Assembly: GCA_028386065.3 (NCBI GenBank) | Contig: JAKUCV010001113.1 | Span: forward strand, 25,545-89,544 | Source of the DNA: Turnera subulata | Taxonomy: Eukaryota > Streptophyta > Magnoliopsida > Malpighiales > Passifloraceae | DNA: 64,000 nucleotides | Direction of reading: 5' to 3' | Shown: in pieces, positions 21,422 to 32,099 of the stretch | Numbering within the stretch: position 1 is the first letter of the stretch | How the letters are laid out: each line of letters starts with the position of its first letter | The notes under the pieces: model-generated | Told to the model about the DNA's origin: nothing | Databases searched by the model: none | Seen by the model: only the letters and a program-made list of their open reading frames with translations | Translations under genes and position numbers: made by a program

Positions 21422-23646
21422 GGGCAAGAACCCTTTCTTGGAATCTTGCATGCTAAACCTCTTTAGCACCTTGTCAATATACGTACTTTGACTTAGCCCG
21501 AGAAGCCTTTTGGATCTATCTCTATAGATCTTTATACCTAACACATAGGCAGCTTCTCCTAAGTCCTTCATCGAGAAATTCTTTCCTAACCAAGTCTTTA
21601 CGGACTGTAGTGTCGGAATGTCATTCCCAATGAGCAAGATGTCGTCATCATACAACAACAAGAAAACATTGGTGCTCCCACTAACCTTCTTGTAAACACA
21701 TGGTTCATCTTCGTTCTTAATGAAACCAAACTCTTTGATTACATCATTAAAACGAAGATTCCAACTCCTAGAAGCTTGCTTCAATCCATAAATGGATCTC
21801 TGCAACTTGCATACCATATTAGCATTCTCTGGATTGACAAAACCTTCAGGCTGTGTCATATACACATCCTCTAAAAGATTCCCGTTAAGGAAGGCAGTTT
21901 TGACATCCATTTGCCATATCTCATAATCATAGTATGCCGCTATAGCCAATAGAATCCGGATGGATTTAACTATGGCAAACGGTGAGAAAGTTTCATCATA
22001 GTCAATACCATGAACTTGCATGAAACCTTTCGCAACCAATCGCCCTTTATAGGTAATCACATTACCATCCATGTCGGTCTTTCTCTTAAAGACCCATTTG
22101 CACCCAATGGGTTTTACCCCTTCGGGTGGATCAACCAAGGTCCATACCTTGTTTTCGTACATGGATTCAATTTCCGAATTCATGGCCTCTAGCCACTTCT
22201 CAGAGTCCGGACCCGTAATGGTCTGCTGATAGGAAGTGGGTTCATCCTCATCTATGAGCATCACGTCTCCAGCATGAGTCATGAGAAATCCATATCTCTC
22301 AGGCTCATACCGAGTCCTATCCGACCTACGCGGTCCATGTGTTACAGGCACAAGAATCTCATCCACAGCTTCTTGTGGTTCCTGCCCTTGTTCCATCTCA
22401 GCCTCTATCTCTCGAACTTCTTCGAGTTCTACTTTCCTCCCACTGATTCTTCTAGAAATAAATTCCCTTTCTAGAAGAATAGCAGTCCGAGCCACAAACA
22501 CATTGTGCTCTAAAGGATTATAGAAATAATACCCTTTCGTTTCCTTAGGGTATCCTACAAAGAAGCACTTGTCGGATTTAGGGCCGAGTTTATCCAAAGC
22601 TTCACGTCTTACGTAAGCCTCACAACCCCAAATTCTCATAAAAGACAAATTGGGACGCTTTCCAGTCCATATCTCATATGGTGTCTTTTCGACGGATTTA
22701 GATGTAACACAGTTTAGTGTAAAAGCTGCACTCAATAATGCATGTCCCCAAAACGATGGAGGAAGGTCAGCTTGACTCATCATCGAACGAACCATGTCCA
22801 ACAAGGTTCTATTCCTCCTTTCGGATACACCATTCCATTGACGCGTACCCGGCGGAGTGAGCTGTGATACTATACCACACTCCTTTAGATGATCAAGGAA
22901 TTCTCGGTCTAAGTATTCACCTCCTCGATCTGATCGAAGGATCTTAATACTTTTACCGAGTTGATTCTGTACTTCATTCTTGAATTCTTTGAACTTTTCA
23001 AAGGATTCAGACTTGTGTCTCATTAGATACACATAGTCATATCTACTGAAATCGTCAGTAAATGTAATGAAGTATGAAAAACCACCTCTAGCCTGTGTGG
23101 ACATAGGTCCGCATACATCACTATGTATAAGACCTAATAAGTCGGATGCTCTCTCACCCTTACCGGTAAAAGGAGCCATCGTCATTTTGCCTAACAAACA
23201 CGACTCACACGTCTCAAATGATTCATAATCAAATGAGTCTAAAAGTCCATCTTTATGGAGTTTAGAAATATGAGTCTCGTTTATATGGCCTAAACGACAA
23301 TGCCAAAGGTACGTTTCATTGGAATCATTCGTTCTAACCTTCTTCGTGTTAACGTTATAGATTGCGGTTTCTAGGTTTAGAACATACAAACCATTGCTCA
23401 AATATGCACCACCATAATATACATCATTGAAATAAATGGAACAACAATTGTCCTTTATTACAAATGAAAATCCTTTCTTGTCAAGACAAGATACAGAAAT
23501 CAGATTTCTGCTAATGGTTGGTACATAATAGCAATCGTAAAGTTCCAAAACTAAACCACTCGGTAAGGATAGATAGTAAGTTCCTACGGCTAATGCAGCA
23601 ACTCTTGCTCCATTTCCCACACATAGGTCTATCTCACCCTTAGCCA
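21422..23646 (-). pseudogene. copia-2 pol: integrase and reverse transcriptase
   Basis: Minus strand, long open frame. It starts RRLAKGEIDLCVGNGARV, then the pre-integrase HCRLGHINETH...CESCLLGK, integrase triad in LIHSDVCGPM (D), LRSDRGGEY (D) and WNGVSERRNRTLLDM (E), and RT with QMDVKTAFLNGNLLEDVYM and LLLYDDDILLIGND. The catalytic box is YDDD, where copia RTs have YVDD. The protease active site (normally DTG.. upstream of RRLAKG) is missing: only about nine codons separate the gag C-terminus from it. Apart from the gap the frame is intact, so the element is fairly young. Confidence 0.9.
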
Positions 23647-23651
23647 ATCTC

Positions 23652-24509
23652 CTACTCTTTCTTAGTTCCTAAAGTGGAAGTCTCACTTCCCTTCTTCTTC
23701 TTCAACTCTTGAAGATAAACCGGGCAGTTCCATCTCCAATGGTCAGGCTTCTTGCAATGGAAGCATTCGCCTTCCTTTGCAATACCACCTTTAGGTTTCA
23801 GCTTTTGTGAAGAAGATGCACCGAACTTTTTGGTGGATTTCTTCATCTTAGCTTTACCCTTTCCTTTGCCACCTCCAAGCATCAATATGCTATTGGATTT
23901 ACTTGCCTTCATTTGTTGCTCAGCTGTTCCCAACATGTTGAGCAACTCGAACAAGGACTTGTCAAGATGGTTCATATTGAAGTTCATGACAAATTGACCG
24001 TAGCTATCCGGCAACGATTGCAGGACTAGGTCAATAGCCAATTCCTTCTGCAAAGGAAACCCTAGACCCTCAAGGCTTTCGATGTATCCAATCATCTTAA
24101 GCACATGAGGTCTGACGGGAGATGATTCAGCCATTCTGCATTGCAACAATGCCTTAGAGGTCTCGTACCTCTCATGCCTTGCTTGCTCCTCAAAGAGCAT
24201 CTTAAGGTGTTCGATCATATCGAACGCCCCCATGTTCTCATGTTGCTTCTGAAGCTCAGATTCCATGTTAACAAGCATGAGGCATCCTATATCCAATGCA
24301 TCATCTAGAAGCTTCTTGTAAGCATCCCTTTCTGCCCTTGGTGCACTAGGCGCCGGTTCACTCGGAACGGGCCCTTCGAGGACATACAATTTGTTTTCTT
24401 ATTTGAGGACAATCCTCAAGTTACGATACCATTTCAGGAAGTTATTGCCGTTTAACTTTTCCTCCTCAAGGACCGATCGCAGTGACAATGTGCTAGTGTT
24501 TTGTGCCAT
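23652..24509 (-). pseudogene. copia-2 gag
   Basis: Starts at ATG 24509 (MAQNTSTLSLRSVLEEEKL), with NNFLKWYRNLRIVLK, then one TAA near 24410 where CAA would fit, then open to 23652. It contains the helical capsid part HENMGAFDMIEHLKMLFEEQ and a knuckle CFHCKKPDHWRWNCP (CX2CX4HX4C) followed by a lysine run. A start at 24389 would miss the conserved N-terminus. Length of about 286 codons is normal for this group. One nonsense mutation is the only visible lesion before the gag/pol junction. Confidence 0.88.
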
Positions 24510-25138
24510 GGAAACTCTACAACAATGATCAACTCACACAAATAAGAGTCATGCATACAAATACATTTAACAAGGAATTCTATTAAATGTGCTCCTACTA
24601 CATAAATCAAGCCAATTATATAAGTAGGCCAAGATCCATATTTCACTACAACATATGTCAGCTTTGGTTGATCGCATATATCAATAGTTATTTAGGTAGA
24701 CAACTCTTGTTAATTACATCTCATGTAACTCTTGGATAGTTGAGTGAACAACACTTTGTCCATATCTATCTCATAGACATTTGCCTCTAAGTCCTTAATC
24801 CTATTAAGATGACTTAGTTAAGTCCAAACCCACAATAAGCAGTCGAGATATTACAATTATCCACTCGCACCTTGCTAGGATAAACATAGGCACCTTGCTT
24901 TGGCAAAACCTACCTAGTGTTGATCTAAGCAATGATGAGTGCTTATCATGGAAGGCAACTAAGAACTTAATATTTACATCAACATATAATTCCTACACAT
25001 CACATGCTTGCTCTTGATAAATCATACATTGATGTCATGTAAGTTACAAATTATATATCTCATATACAATAACAATGCATCGTATGCAATATAAGCCGCT
25101 ACGCAGAGGTAGCACGGCGGTCCCAAAAATTATATAAT

Positions 25139-25740
25139 AACATCGATGTTGTGACAATCAAATTGTCCCAACTCTTTGGCAGTAGCTCAATAACATCGAT
25201 GTTGGACATTACAACATCGATGTTGTGAGAACTCGAGCTCCAAACAATTTTGACAGTAGCTCCATAACATCGACGTTGGACATTACAACATCGATGTTGT
25301 GTGTAACTTGAACTCCAAACCTTTTGGAAGTAGCTCAATAACATCGATGTTGAACTTTCAACATCGATGTTGATGAGTTTCTGAAAAATTCAAGTTTCGG
25401 CAGTAGCCTTTTAACATCGATGTTTGGGTTCTAGAACTCAAGAACATCGATGTTGGACATTACAACATCGATGTTGTTGGAGCTCTAGAACTCAAACCAA
25501 TTTGGTCGAGCTCAAATAACATTGATGTTTAACTCTTAAACATCGATGTGTTGAGAGTTCTGCCAAGGCCTCTTCATGTCAACATCGATGTTGATAACTC
25601 TACATTGACGTTATTTTGATTCGGCCAAAACCAGCCTGCTTAGAACATCGATGTTGTCCACACAACATCGATGTTAATTCGGCTTGGAAAAGGCTAATCA
25701 ACACATGAACATCGATGTTAGTCCTACCAACAACGATGTT
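25139..25740. repeat. Array of 18 AACATCGATGTT palindromes, mostly paired
   Basis: Thirteen exact copies (starts 25139, 25192, 25213, 25287, 25340, 25360, 25413, 25443, 25464, 25581, 25644, 25664, 25708) and five with one to three changes (25266, 25518, 25539, 25601, 25729). Most form pairs 20-21 bp apart, that is two helical turns. Pairs recur every 73-75 bp on the left and 63-64 bp on the right. Spacers are partly similar (GGCAGTAGCTC, GGACATTAC). The 12-mer is a perfect palindrome, so it reads the same on both strands. Not a CRISPR: the repeat is too short and the spacers are themselves repeated. Confidence 0.95.
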
Positions 25741-26008
25741 CTGGGCCTGCGGAACTTGAACTACAATCGTTCAATACACAAACCGACACTCAGTTTTTCC
25801 TAGTCGAACTCTTTCGACTTACTGCCAAGAACTCCTTGATTGATATCACATACCAATCAAGTTCTCTTTGTCAAAACTCTTTTGACAAAACACCAACATC
25901 AATACATATATCACATATACATATTTGAAAACAACATATCACATATGCCTAGCATGTTCAAGCTATATCACATATAACATATGAACACACAAAAATTCGG
26001 TTTAGGAC

Positions 26009-26020
26009 TTCAAGCTACCA
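26009..26020 (-). other. copia-2 primer binding site candidate
   Basis: The minus strand reads TGGTAGCTTGAA one base after the LTR end at 26022. It shares TGGTAGC with the other sites in the window but then differs, so the primer tRNA is unassigned. Confidence 0.5.
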
Positions 26021-26021
26021 C

Positions 26022-27592
26022 TGTAAGTATCCGGTTCATGCAATTGACAATCAAAAGCATAAATACAACATGTATGCGCAGCGGAAATACTGGATACACA
26101 TGGAGGATCCATGTGAAGTGAGCTAAACTGAATAACAATTTTTCATACCTTGTTCGGTTGAAGTCTTTCACCCAACTGTAGAACCGAATCAGCTAGAGCC
26201 AGACAAAGGCCTCGCCCCTCTACGGTATCCACACGAACCGCTGTAGCCGGCTAAAGAACATCTCACGACTTCAACCCGAGCTCTCCCAAACTGGTGTGCT
26301 AGCAACAGATTTCTAGGAGCTTTTGTGTGTGGTGTTTTGACTCTTCTTTCACAAAGAAGATATGTGTGTTTTCCTCCCAATTTTTCAGACCTCTCAAGAA
26401 CACTTCTCAAGATCTGAAAACTCTCTCAAGTGAGGAAGATGATGCAAAAGTGATCAGATCACTCAAGAGCATCAAATGACATAAAGTAGTGGTTTAATGG
26501 CCAACATGGTGGTCCAATAAGCCTTATGATTATGTCTCCACTTAATCATGTTACCCACTAATACACAAAACACACCAACTCATCACAGCACTAGTTTGGC
26601 TTAATTATGCTGACAATAATTGAACCAAACCAGCCCAAAACAACTCTGGTCCAACCACGGTCCAACCACATCTTGGTTCAACCACGGTCCAACCACACCT
26701 TGGTTCAACCATGGTCCAACCACGGTTCAACCACCTGCTCGAATCAACGACTGTATGTGTGTGACCCTGTAGGCACTTGTACGTTCGGCAATAATCGTAA
26801 AATCTCATTTTTACAATTATAAGCAAAGAGCGGCGTCTAGCGACACATCATTGCCACCCGAACGACAAGATCAATGATTCCACGTGCCTCGGAACATGTC
26901 ATCGTCCCTTCGTCCCATTGTCAAGATTAAACACGAGACATGGAATATGTCAATCTCGCATATGTTTAATCTCGGTTTCTTGATCCTCGAGTTAACCGGT
27001 AAAACGGATACCATTGATATCATACATCATTATCCGAGCATGTCCATGCATTTACGGTTCAACTCTATCAAGAAACACTCCGATAATATACCCGTTATAT
27101 GGGTTGGACGAATCCCCTCTGGATCATAAAAAACCCACTACACACTCATCATATACCCAATGATTACCCATACGTCTATCCTGTTACGGATGACTAGGAA
27201 TAATATCAAAGCATATGACTCACATGTTGGGAACCTTGATGATCACAGGTCTAAGGACAATACATTATAAGAACCGCTATCGACAAAACATATAACGTTT
27301 CATGTAGCATTCTCATGTGGGTCGGTCCAGTCCACTAGTTCTCTAACTTGTACCCGTATGTAGAATTCATATCACATATGCAATTCTCAACATACGCTAT
27401 TCTTAATTTATTATTACAACCCATCCATAATAATAATCGACTATGGACAATTTAAGAATATGAAATATTCTAGGGTTATAAGTATGTGCAAGCGTCTATC
27501 TCATAAACGATACTTATTGGAATAACCTTAATGTGTATACATGACTCAAAATATACATCCATTGATTGGCTTTTGGGCATATTACACTAACA
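26022..27592 (-). repeat. copia-2 5' LTR, full length
   Basis: 1571 bp, TGTAAGTATCC...CACTAACA. It has a run of short GGTYCAACC repeats at about 26648-26731 that is one unit longer than in the truncated 3' LTR. Flanked on its outer side by CGCAT at 27593. Open frames inside are shadows. Confidence 0.92.
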
Positions 27593-27597
27593 CGCAT
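27593..27597 (+). repeat. Right target-site duplication of copia-2
   Basis: CGCAT, identical to 19194-19198. It restores the Tat RT reading frame. Confidence 0.9.
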
Positions 27598-28156
27598 GTG
27601 TGTCGATTATCGAGATTTGAACAAAGCATGTCCTAAGGATGAGTTTCCATTGCCACATATCGATCTACAAGTGGACACTACTGCTGGTCACGCACTCTTA
27701 TCATTCATGGATGGATTCTCTGGGTACAACCAAGTACTAATGGCACCCGTGGATAAGCATAAGACGGCTTTCCGCACGGAATGGGGTACTTTCTGCTACA
27801 AGGTAATGCCCTTTGGACTCACTAATGCTGGCGCCACTTACCAACGAATGGCCACTACTCTTACTCACGACATGATGCATGACATAGTGGAAGTATACGT
27901 CAATGACATGATCTTTAAGTCGCAAACCAATGCGTCACATGTGCCCAATCTACGGCGATTCTTTGAGAGATGTAGGAAATTTGGCATGAGGATTAACCCG
28001 CAAAAATGTGTCTTCGGTGTAAAGGCAGGCAAGCTACTCGGTTTCATGGTTAGTGAAAGAGGAATCGAGGCCGACCCCAGCAAGATCAAGGCAATTCAAG
28101 AGATGCCAATTCCAAGGACCGAGAAGGAGGTTAGAAGTTTCCTCGGCCGTGTATAA
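27598..28156 (+). pseudogene. Tat reverse transcriptase, C-terminal part with altered active site
   Basis: [57 protein letters not shown] and EADPSKIKAIQEMPIPRTEK identify Tat RT. The catalytic box reads EVYVNDMIFKS where the family has YVDD: the first of the two catalytic aspartates is asparagine (AAT for GAT), so this RT would be dead. A stop at 28154-28156 ends the frame at FLGRV, where the family continues. Confidence 0.9.
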
Positions 28157-28741
28157 TAAATTAGTAGATTTATCGCACAATTATCCAGTATTTGCACGCC
28201 TATTCATCGACTCCTGAAGAAAGGGGTATCAACCGAATGGAATGATGACTCCAACATGCCCTCGATCGAATAAAAGAGTACCTATCCACTCCACCAGTCT
28301 TACAACCGCCTAGATCGAGTCAACCACTTCTTCTATATCTCACTGTGACTGACAATGCCATGGGTGCAATGCTAGCGCAATATTTTCCTGACTCTCGCAT
28401 CGAGAATGCTATCTACTACTTGAGCAAGAAGTTGACTGATTATGAAGCCAAGTACAACATGATGAGAAGACATGCATCGCACTCACATGGGCTTGCCAAA
28501 AATTAAGACATTAATTTGTGACACATGAGGTGCTGCTCATCTCCCGAATGGATCCTATCAAATACCTCCTAGAGAAACCGGTGCCAAGTAGCAAAACGGC
28601 TCGTTGGGTCGCAATTTTATCTCATTTCGACATCCGATTTGTGTCCCAAAAGGCTGTTAAAGGAAGCGCCATGTCTGATTTCTTGGCCTCTCAACCGGTG
28701 ACCCATAACGAAAGATTCGAGCCTCAATTCCTCGATGAAGT
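28157..28741 (+). pseudogene. Tat first RNase H domain, broken
   Basis: Frame pieces give RFIAQLSSICTP, LLLYLTVTDNAMGAMLAQ and IYYLSKKLTDYEAKYN, the gypsy RNase H, then ISRMDPIKYLLEKPV and HFDIRFVSQKAVKGSAMSDF. Stops at about 28271 and 28505 break it. It is interrupted at 28741 by chromovirus A and the Tat polyprotein resumes at 50955. Confidence 0.8.
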
Positions 28742-30243
28742 TGTGTTGCCCCGGATTTTCATAATTTAAATTTATGGAATTTTTGGAATTTTTAATTCCA
28801 ATTTTGCCCTTGAGGAATTTCCGGATTTTTGGACTAGGAAATAAATTATTTTACCTTAGTTACATAAGAATTAAGTGGTCTGTAGCTCGGGTACAGCTTT
28901 CATTGGAGTCAAAACGTATTTCGGGATGAAACGCGGGGTTTACCGTAGTTTTGGACTAAACTACGTCGTTTTGGGTAAAGGGAAAGGAAAAAAAAACAAA
29001 ACCCACAAACCCTAGCGGGCGTTGTCCAAGGGCGAGTTAACCGCTCCTTAGTCCAAAACAACGTCATTTTGGACCACGCCGGCTAACCCTAACTCCCTTC
29101 CCTTTCTTTCTTTCTTCTCTCTTCACTTCTCTTTTCTTCCTCTCTTCTCCTCACCCCGACGGCGCCTCCCTCCTTCTTCTTTTCTCTCTCCCTCTCTCTC
29201 CACGATTCTCTCCCGGATGTCACGCCCTCACATCGTGTGAATAACGGTTCAGGGTTGGGATCTTCCTTCCTTATTCTCTTCTCTTTTCTCTCTGCTTGAT
29301 TTATTTTCTATTCTCAAATACCCAATCTCCGTCACTTCTTCCTCACACAACTCGCTGCCGCTACCTTCAAAACGCCGCAGAGCCGCCCCTGTGTCGAGGA
29401 AGGGAGGAGGACAGTGACGGGTGCGTGGACTCCAGCCGTCGCACTGCCGCGGGCTGGGCGTGGGGACCGACGAGGCGTCGCTGCAGGTCTTGTCGTAGTT
29501 GTTGGTAAGCCCTGTCATTCCCTCTGTTTCTTTTCTTTTTCTTCTTCTTCCTTCATTGGTTCGTTGTTTGATGTGGGTTGTTATGTGGTGGTGACGGATT
29601 GGGGATGGTAGTGTGATGGTGCTTGGCCGGGGAAGGGTTAACATATCGTCGCGGCTAGCTGGTTGTGGTCCGTTCTCCGAACAGTGAGGCTGTGGGATTG
29701 GGTTGCACAGGTTGACGGATCCAAGTTGTGACTGTGAGTGTCCGGGTAAGGATTCACTTTCCTTCTTCCTTCGCTATTGTTGAAAAGATCTGTTGGACTA
29801 CTGTGGATTTGTATGTGATTGTTGTTGGGAATGTGGCAGAAGCGTTGGAATTCGTTTCTGGTGATTTTGGGTGAATTCAGGCGAAGTTCGGGATTTTTCG
29901 GCGAAGCTCGGGATTTTTCGGCGAGGGTTCGGGTCATTATTCGGGCAAACAGTAACTTCACGGCATTAACGGTATTTATTCTCGGTTTTTAGTCGCGGAG
30001 TTATTTGTACATAATGATGGAATTAATCGAGTTAATGTACATTTAATATAATTGAGAATTAGTGAAATACCGAGAGCGGGGATGTGAGTGTGTGTGGCCG
30101 GAATTCACCGACACGGGTAGAACCTTATGCCGGAATAGACTTGGGCTCGGGAATGACCGTAGAGCGGTATTTAGAAAAAACCGGGCCCAGGCCCAACTAA
30201 CTAACTTGAAAGACCTTAAGACTTTTTATGGACCTTAGGATAT

Positions 30244-30490
30244 GGGCTTGAGGCCCAATGACTCAATTGGATAACCTTTGGACTTGGGTAACGGGCTTTA
30301 AGCCCAACTTCGTAATGGGCTTTAGGCCCGGGGTTCGGTTTTGGACTTATATGGGCTTTAAGCCCGGGGACTCATTATGGACTTTAAGGAAGGGGCTTTA
30401 AGCCCAAATTCAAAAACTGGGATAATTGCAGACTTGCGGAAGTGGGCTTTAGGCCGAGAAATTATTTTAGGTTTTGATGGGCTTAAGCCC
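30244..30490 (+). repeat. Cluster of GGGCTTWAAGCCC-type palindromes in the A LTR
   Basis: Copies at 30244, 30293, 30317, 30353, 30393, 30444 and the perfect 12-bp GGGCTTAAGCCC at 30479. Homologous clusters are in the other A LTR (about 49300-49510) and both B LTRs (37480 and about 45410 carry GGGCTTAAGCCC). Confidence 0.8.
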
Positions 30491-31205
30491 GATTCACCTT
30501 AGGTCCTTATCTTTTAGAGTTTTTAGTGAGGAGATATACCCTTTTGGGCTTAGACTCTGAAATTACTTAACCAGGTAGTTTGGGTCGGGTTTCACTCAGT
30601 TGAGCATATAGGTATCATGCATGCACGGTTTGTGATAATTGTTTTGTAACTATTGTGTGTGCCAGTATTCAGGCACGGGTAATACCTCGGGAGCTAGAGG
30701 ATCTGTCGTGGGGAAAGCTCCACAGGATAATCATCGTTGAGGTGACTTTATAAGTCTTTTTATGTTTCTATGCATGTGCTTGTTAGATTGGTTTGTCCGA
30801 GTTGCATGCCTTGTTTGCTAACATGCCATGATCTGTATCGTGTGCCTGTGTGTTACTAGTTGCCTAATCAGCATGACTTTTAAATTGTTATGGGATATAA
30901 CATGTGCAGTGATTTTGGGTGATCTGGGTGATGTACTGTGGGTTGGAAACCCGGATGTTTGATTGAGATAATAATTCACACAACCCTGTTAATCACAACT
31001 CTTTGCACACAAGAACTTATAAGTATGAATAAGAATAATGTACAATAAAAGATATGCTACTGTGTGCTGATGACCGGTTGGTTCGAGCGGGAAGTGATAC
31101 CCCTCGGGTTTGCATGCGGGATAGCATGGGATATGCGGTTTAGTATATGGGTCTATGATGACCGGTTCTACCTCCCTCCTTCTACCTCCCCCTTTCTACC
31201 TCCCT

Positions 31206-31233
31206 CTTTCTCTCTGTCTCTCTCTCTCTCTTT
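31206..31233 (+). repeat. CT microsatellite in the A LTR
   Basis: Short (TC)n run, with homologues at 36747-36780 and 44671-44698 (as AG) in B and near 50225 in the other A LTR. Lengths differ between copies. Confidence 0.8.
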
Positions 31234-31957
31234 ATGGTTATATTTGGGCTTCATGCCTGGTTATATTGGACTTACGCCTGGTTGTCTCATGAGACGGGAC
31301 CGAGCTCGACGCACACAGTAGGGGACCCTGAATAATAAATATAATAATAAAACTTAACACACAAACAGAAGTAAAACATAAACTGTTTGCTTGTATGTTG
31401 TTGGCATGTTGGTACTGGTTATTTTGTGTTTGCTTGCTCGTGCTTGTTTCTCTACTCTCCTTTCGAACTTGCCTTGCACACCTACATAGCTAGATTTATA
31501 CTGCTCACTGAGTAGGCGACTCACATAATTGCCACCGTTGTTTTTCAGACTCTTAGTTAGCGTGCAGTCTCCGTCTTCCTTTCTGGAGTACAGACGTGGT
31601 TATCCCAGCAGGTAGCTGTGCTTCTTCTCCCGGTTGGATCCATAAAGCTGACATGCATATCATATTCTTCTTTTGTTTTTATTTTATCCTTATCTTCCGC
31701 TGCATTGGATTTTGTTGAGATGTCATTATTGATTTTGATTACTTTATCGGCGGGTTGCGGGATTTGATACCTGATGATGTTTCGGCGGATTGCCGGGTTG
31801 ACTTATGGCTTGATAAGATGGTTTTCTCTTGTTCTTTATGACATCTCGCTTTATTAAGATTTTTAGACAGTGTTTGGAATTGGATTTCGTGTCCCGGGTT
31901 TCAGGGGCATTTTGATAAGTATTTTAATTGTACAATTGGGACACGGGTGTTTCAGCT

Positions 31958-31970
31958 TGGTAGCGGAGCA
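31958..31970 (+). other. Chromovirus A primer binding site
   Basis: TGGTAGCGGAGCA, 3 bases after the LTR end. Identical to the sites of B, D and the SIRE-like copia element. Confidence 0.7.
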
Positions 31971-32099
31971 GGCTTCAGATCCTTGGTTTTAAAAGTTTTT
32001 TAAACTTTGTTTTCAAAATGATTTCTGTGTTTAAGCTTGTCTTCGGATTTATGACTTTAAAAGTGTTTTTGACTCATTTGCATTCATATAGGCGTTGAT

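Larger units (their letters stand above)
24510..26021 (-). other. copia-2 5' leader, unusually long
   Basis: About 1.5 kb between the LTR and gag. It has no coding motif; the 81-codon minus-strand frame at 25344-25099 is a by-product of the repeat array inside it. The inner part (25139-25740) holds the AACATCGATGTT array. The rest is A/T-rich and unremarkable. Confidence 0.7.
19199..27592 (-). mobile_element. Ty1/copia retrotransposon copia-2, nested in the Tat RT
   Basis: 8394 bp including a 117-N gap and a likely duplicated 169 bp. On the minus strand: 5' LTR 27592-26022, leader with a palindrome array, gag 24509-23652, pol to about 20500, and a 3' LTR (20479-19199) that has lost about 270 bp of its U3 start. 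Ends TGTAAGTATCC and ...CACTAACA are flanked by CGCAT duplications. Defects: gag stop, protease deletion, RT YDDD instead of YVDD, loss of the polypurine tract. Confidence 0.9.
28742..31954 (+). repeat. Chromovirus A 5' LTR
   Basis: 3213 bp, TGTGTTGCCCCGG...GGGTGTTTCA (first bases TGTGACG in the other copy). Holds the 24-bp GACGTC palindrome relative at 29051-29074, a cluster of GGGCTTTAAGCCC motifs at 30244-30490, short GGCGAAGCTCGGGATTTTT tandem units near 29880-29930 and a (CT) microsatellite at 31206-31233. The 131-codon minus frame at 29644-29249 recurs altered in the other LTR and is not a gene. Confidence 0.9.

Noticed and set aside
21136..21590. A true tandem duplication in the RT of copia-2
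   Set aside because: The two 169-bp copies are identical and flank a run of N, so an assembly artefact is the simpler explanation.
25099..25344. 81-codon minus-strand ORF across the palindrome array
   Set aside because: A by-product of the repeated sequence; no domain and it does not extend over the array.
25139..25740. CRISPR-like array
   Set aside because: Repeat is only 12 bp, spacers are short, irregular and partly repeated, and the surroundings are a plant copia leader with no cas genes.
29249..29644. 131-codon minus-strand ORF in the A LTR
   Set aside because: Inside the LTR and altered by frame changes in the other LTR copy (48369-48611); no recognisable domain.
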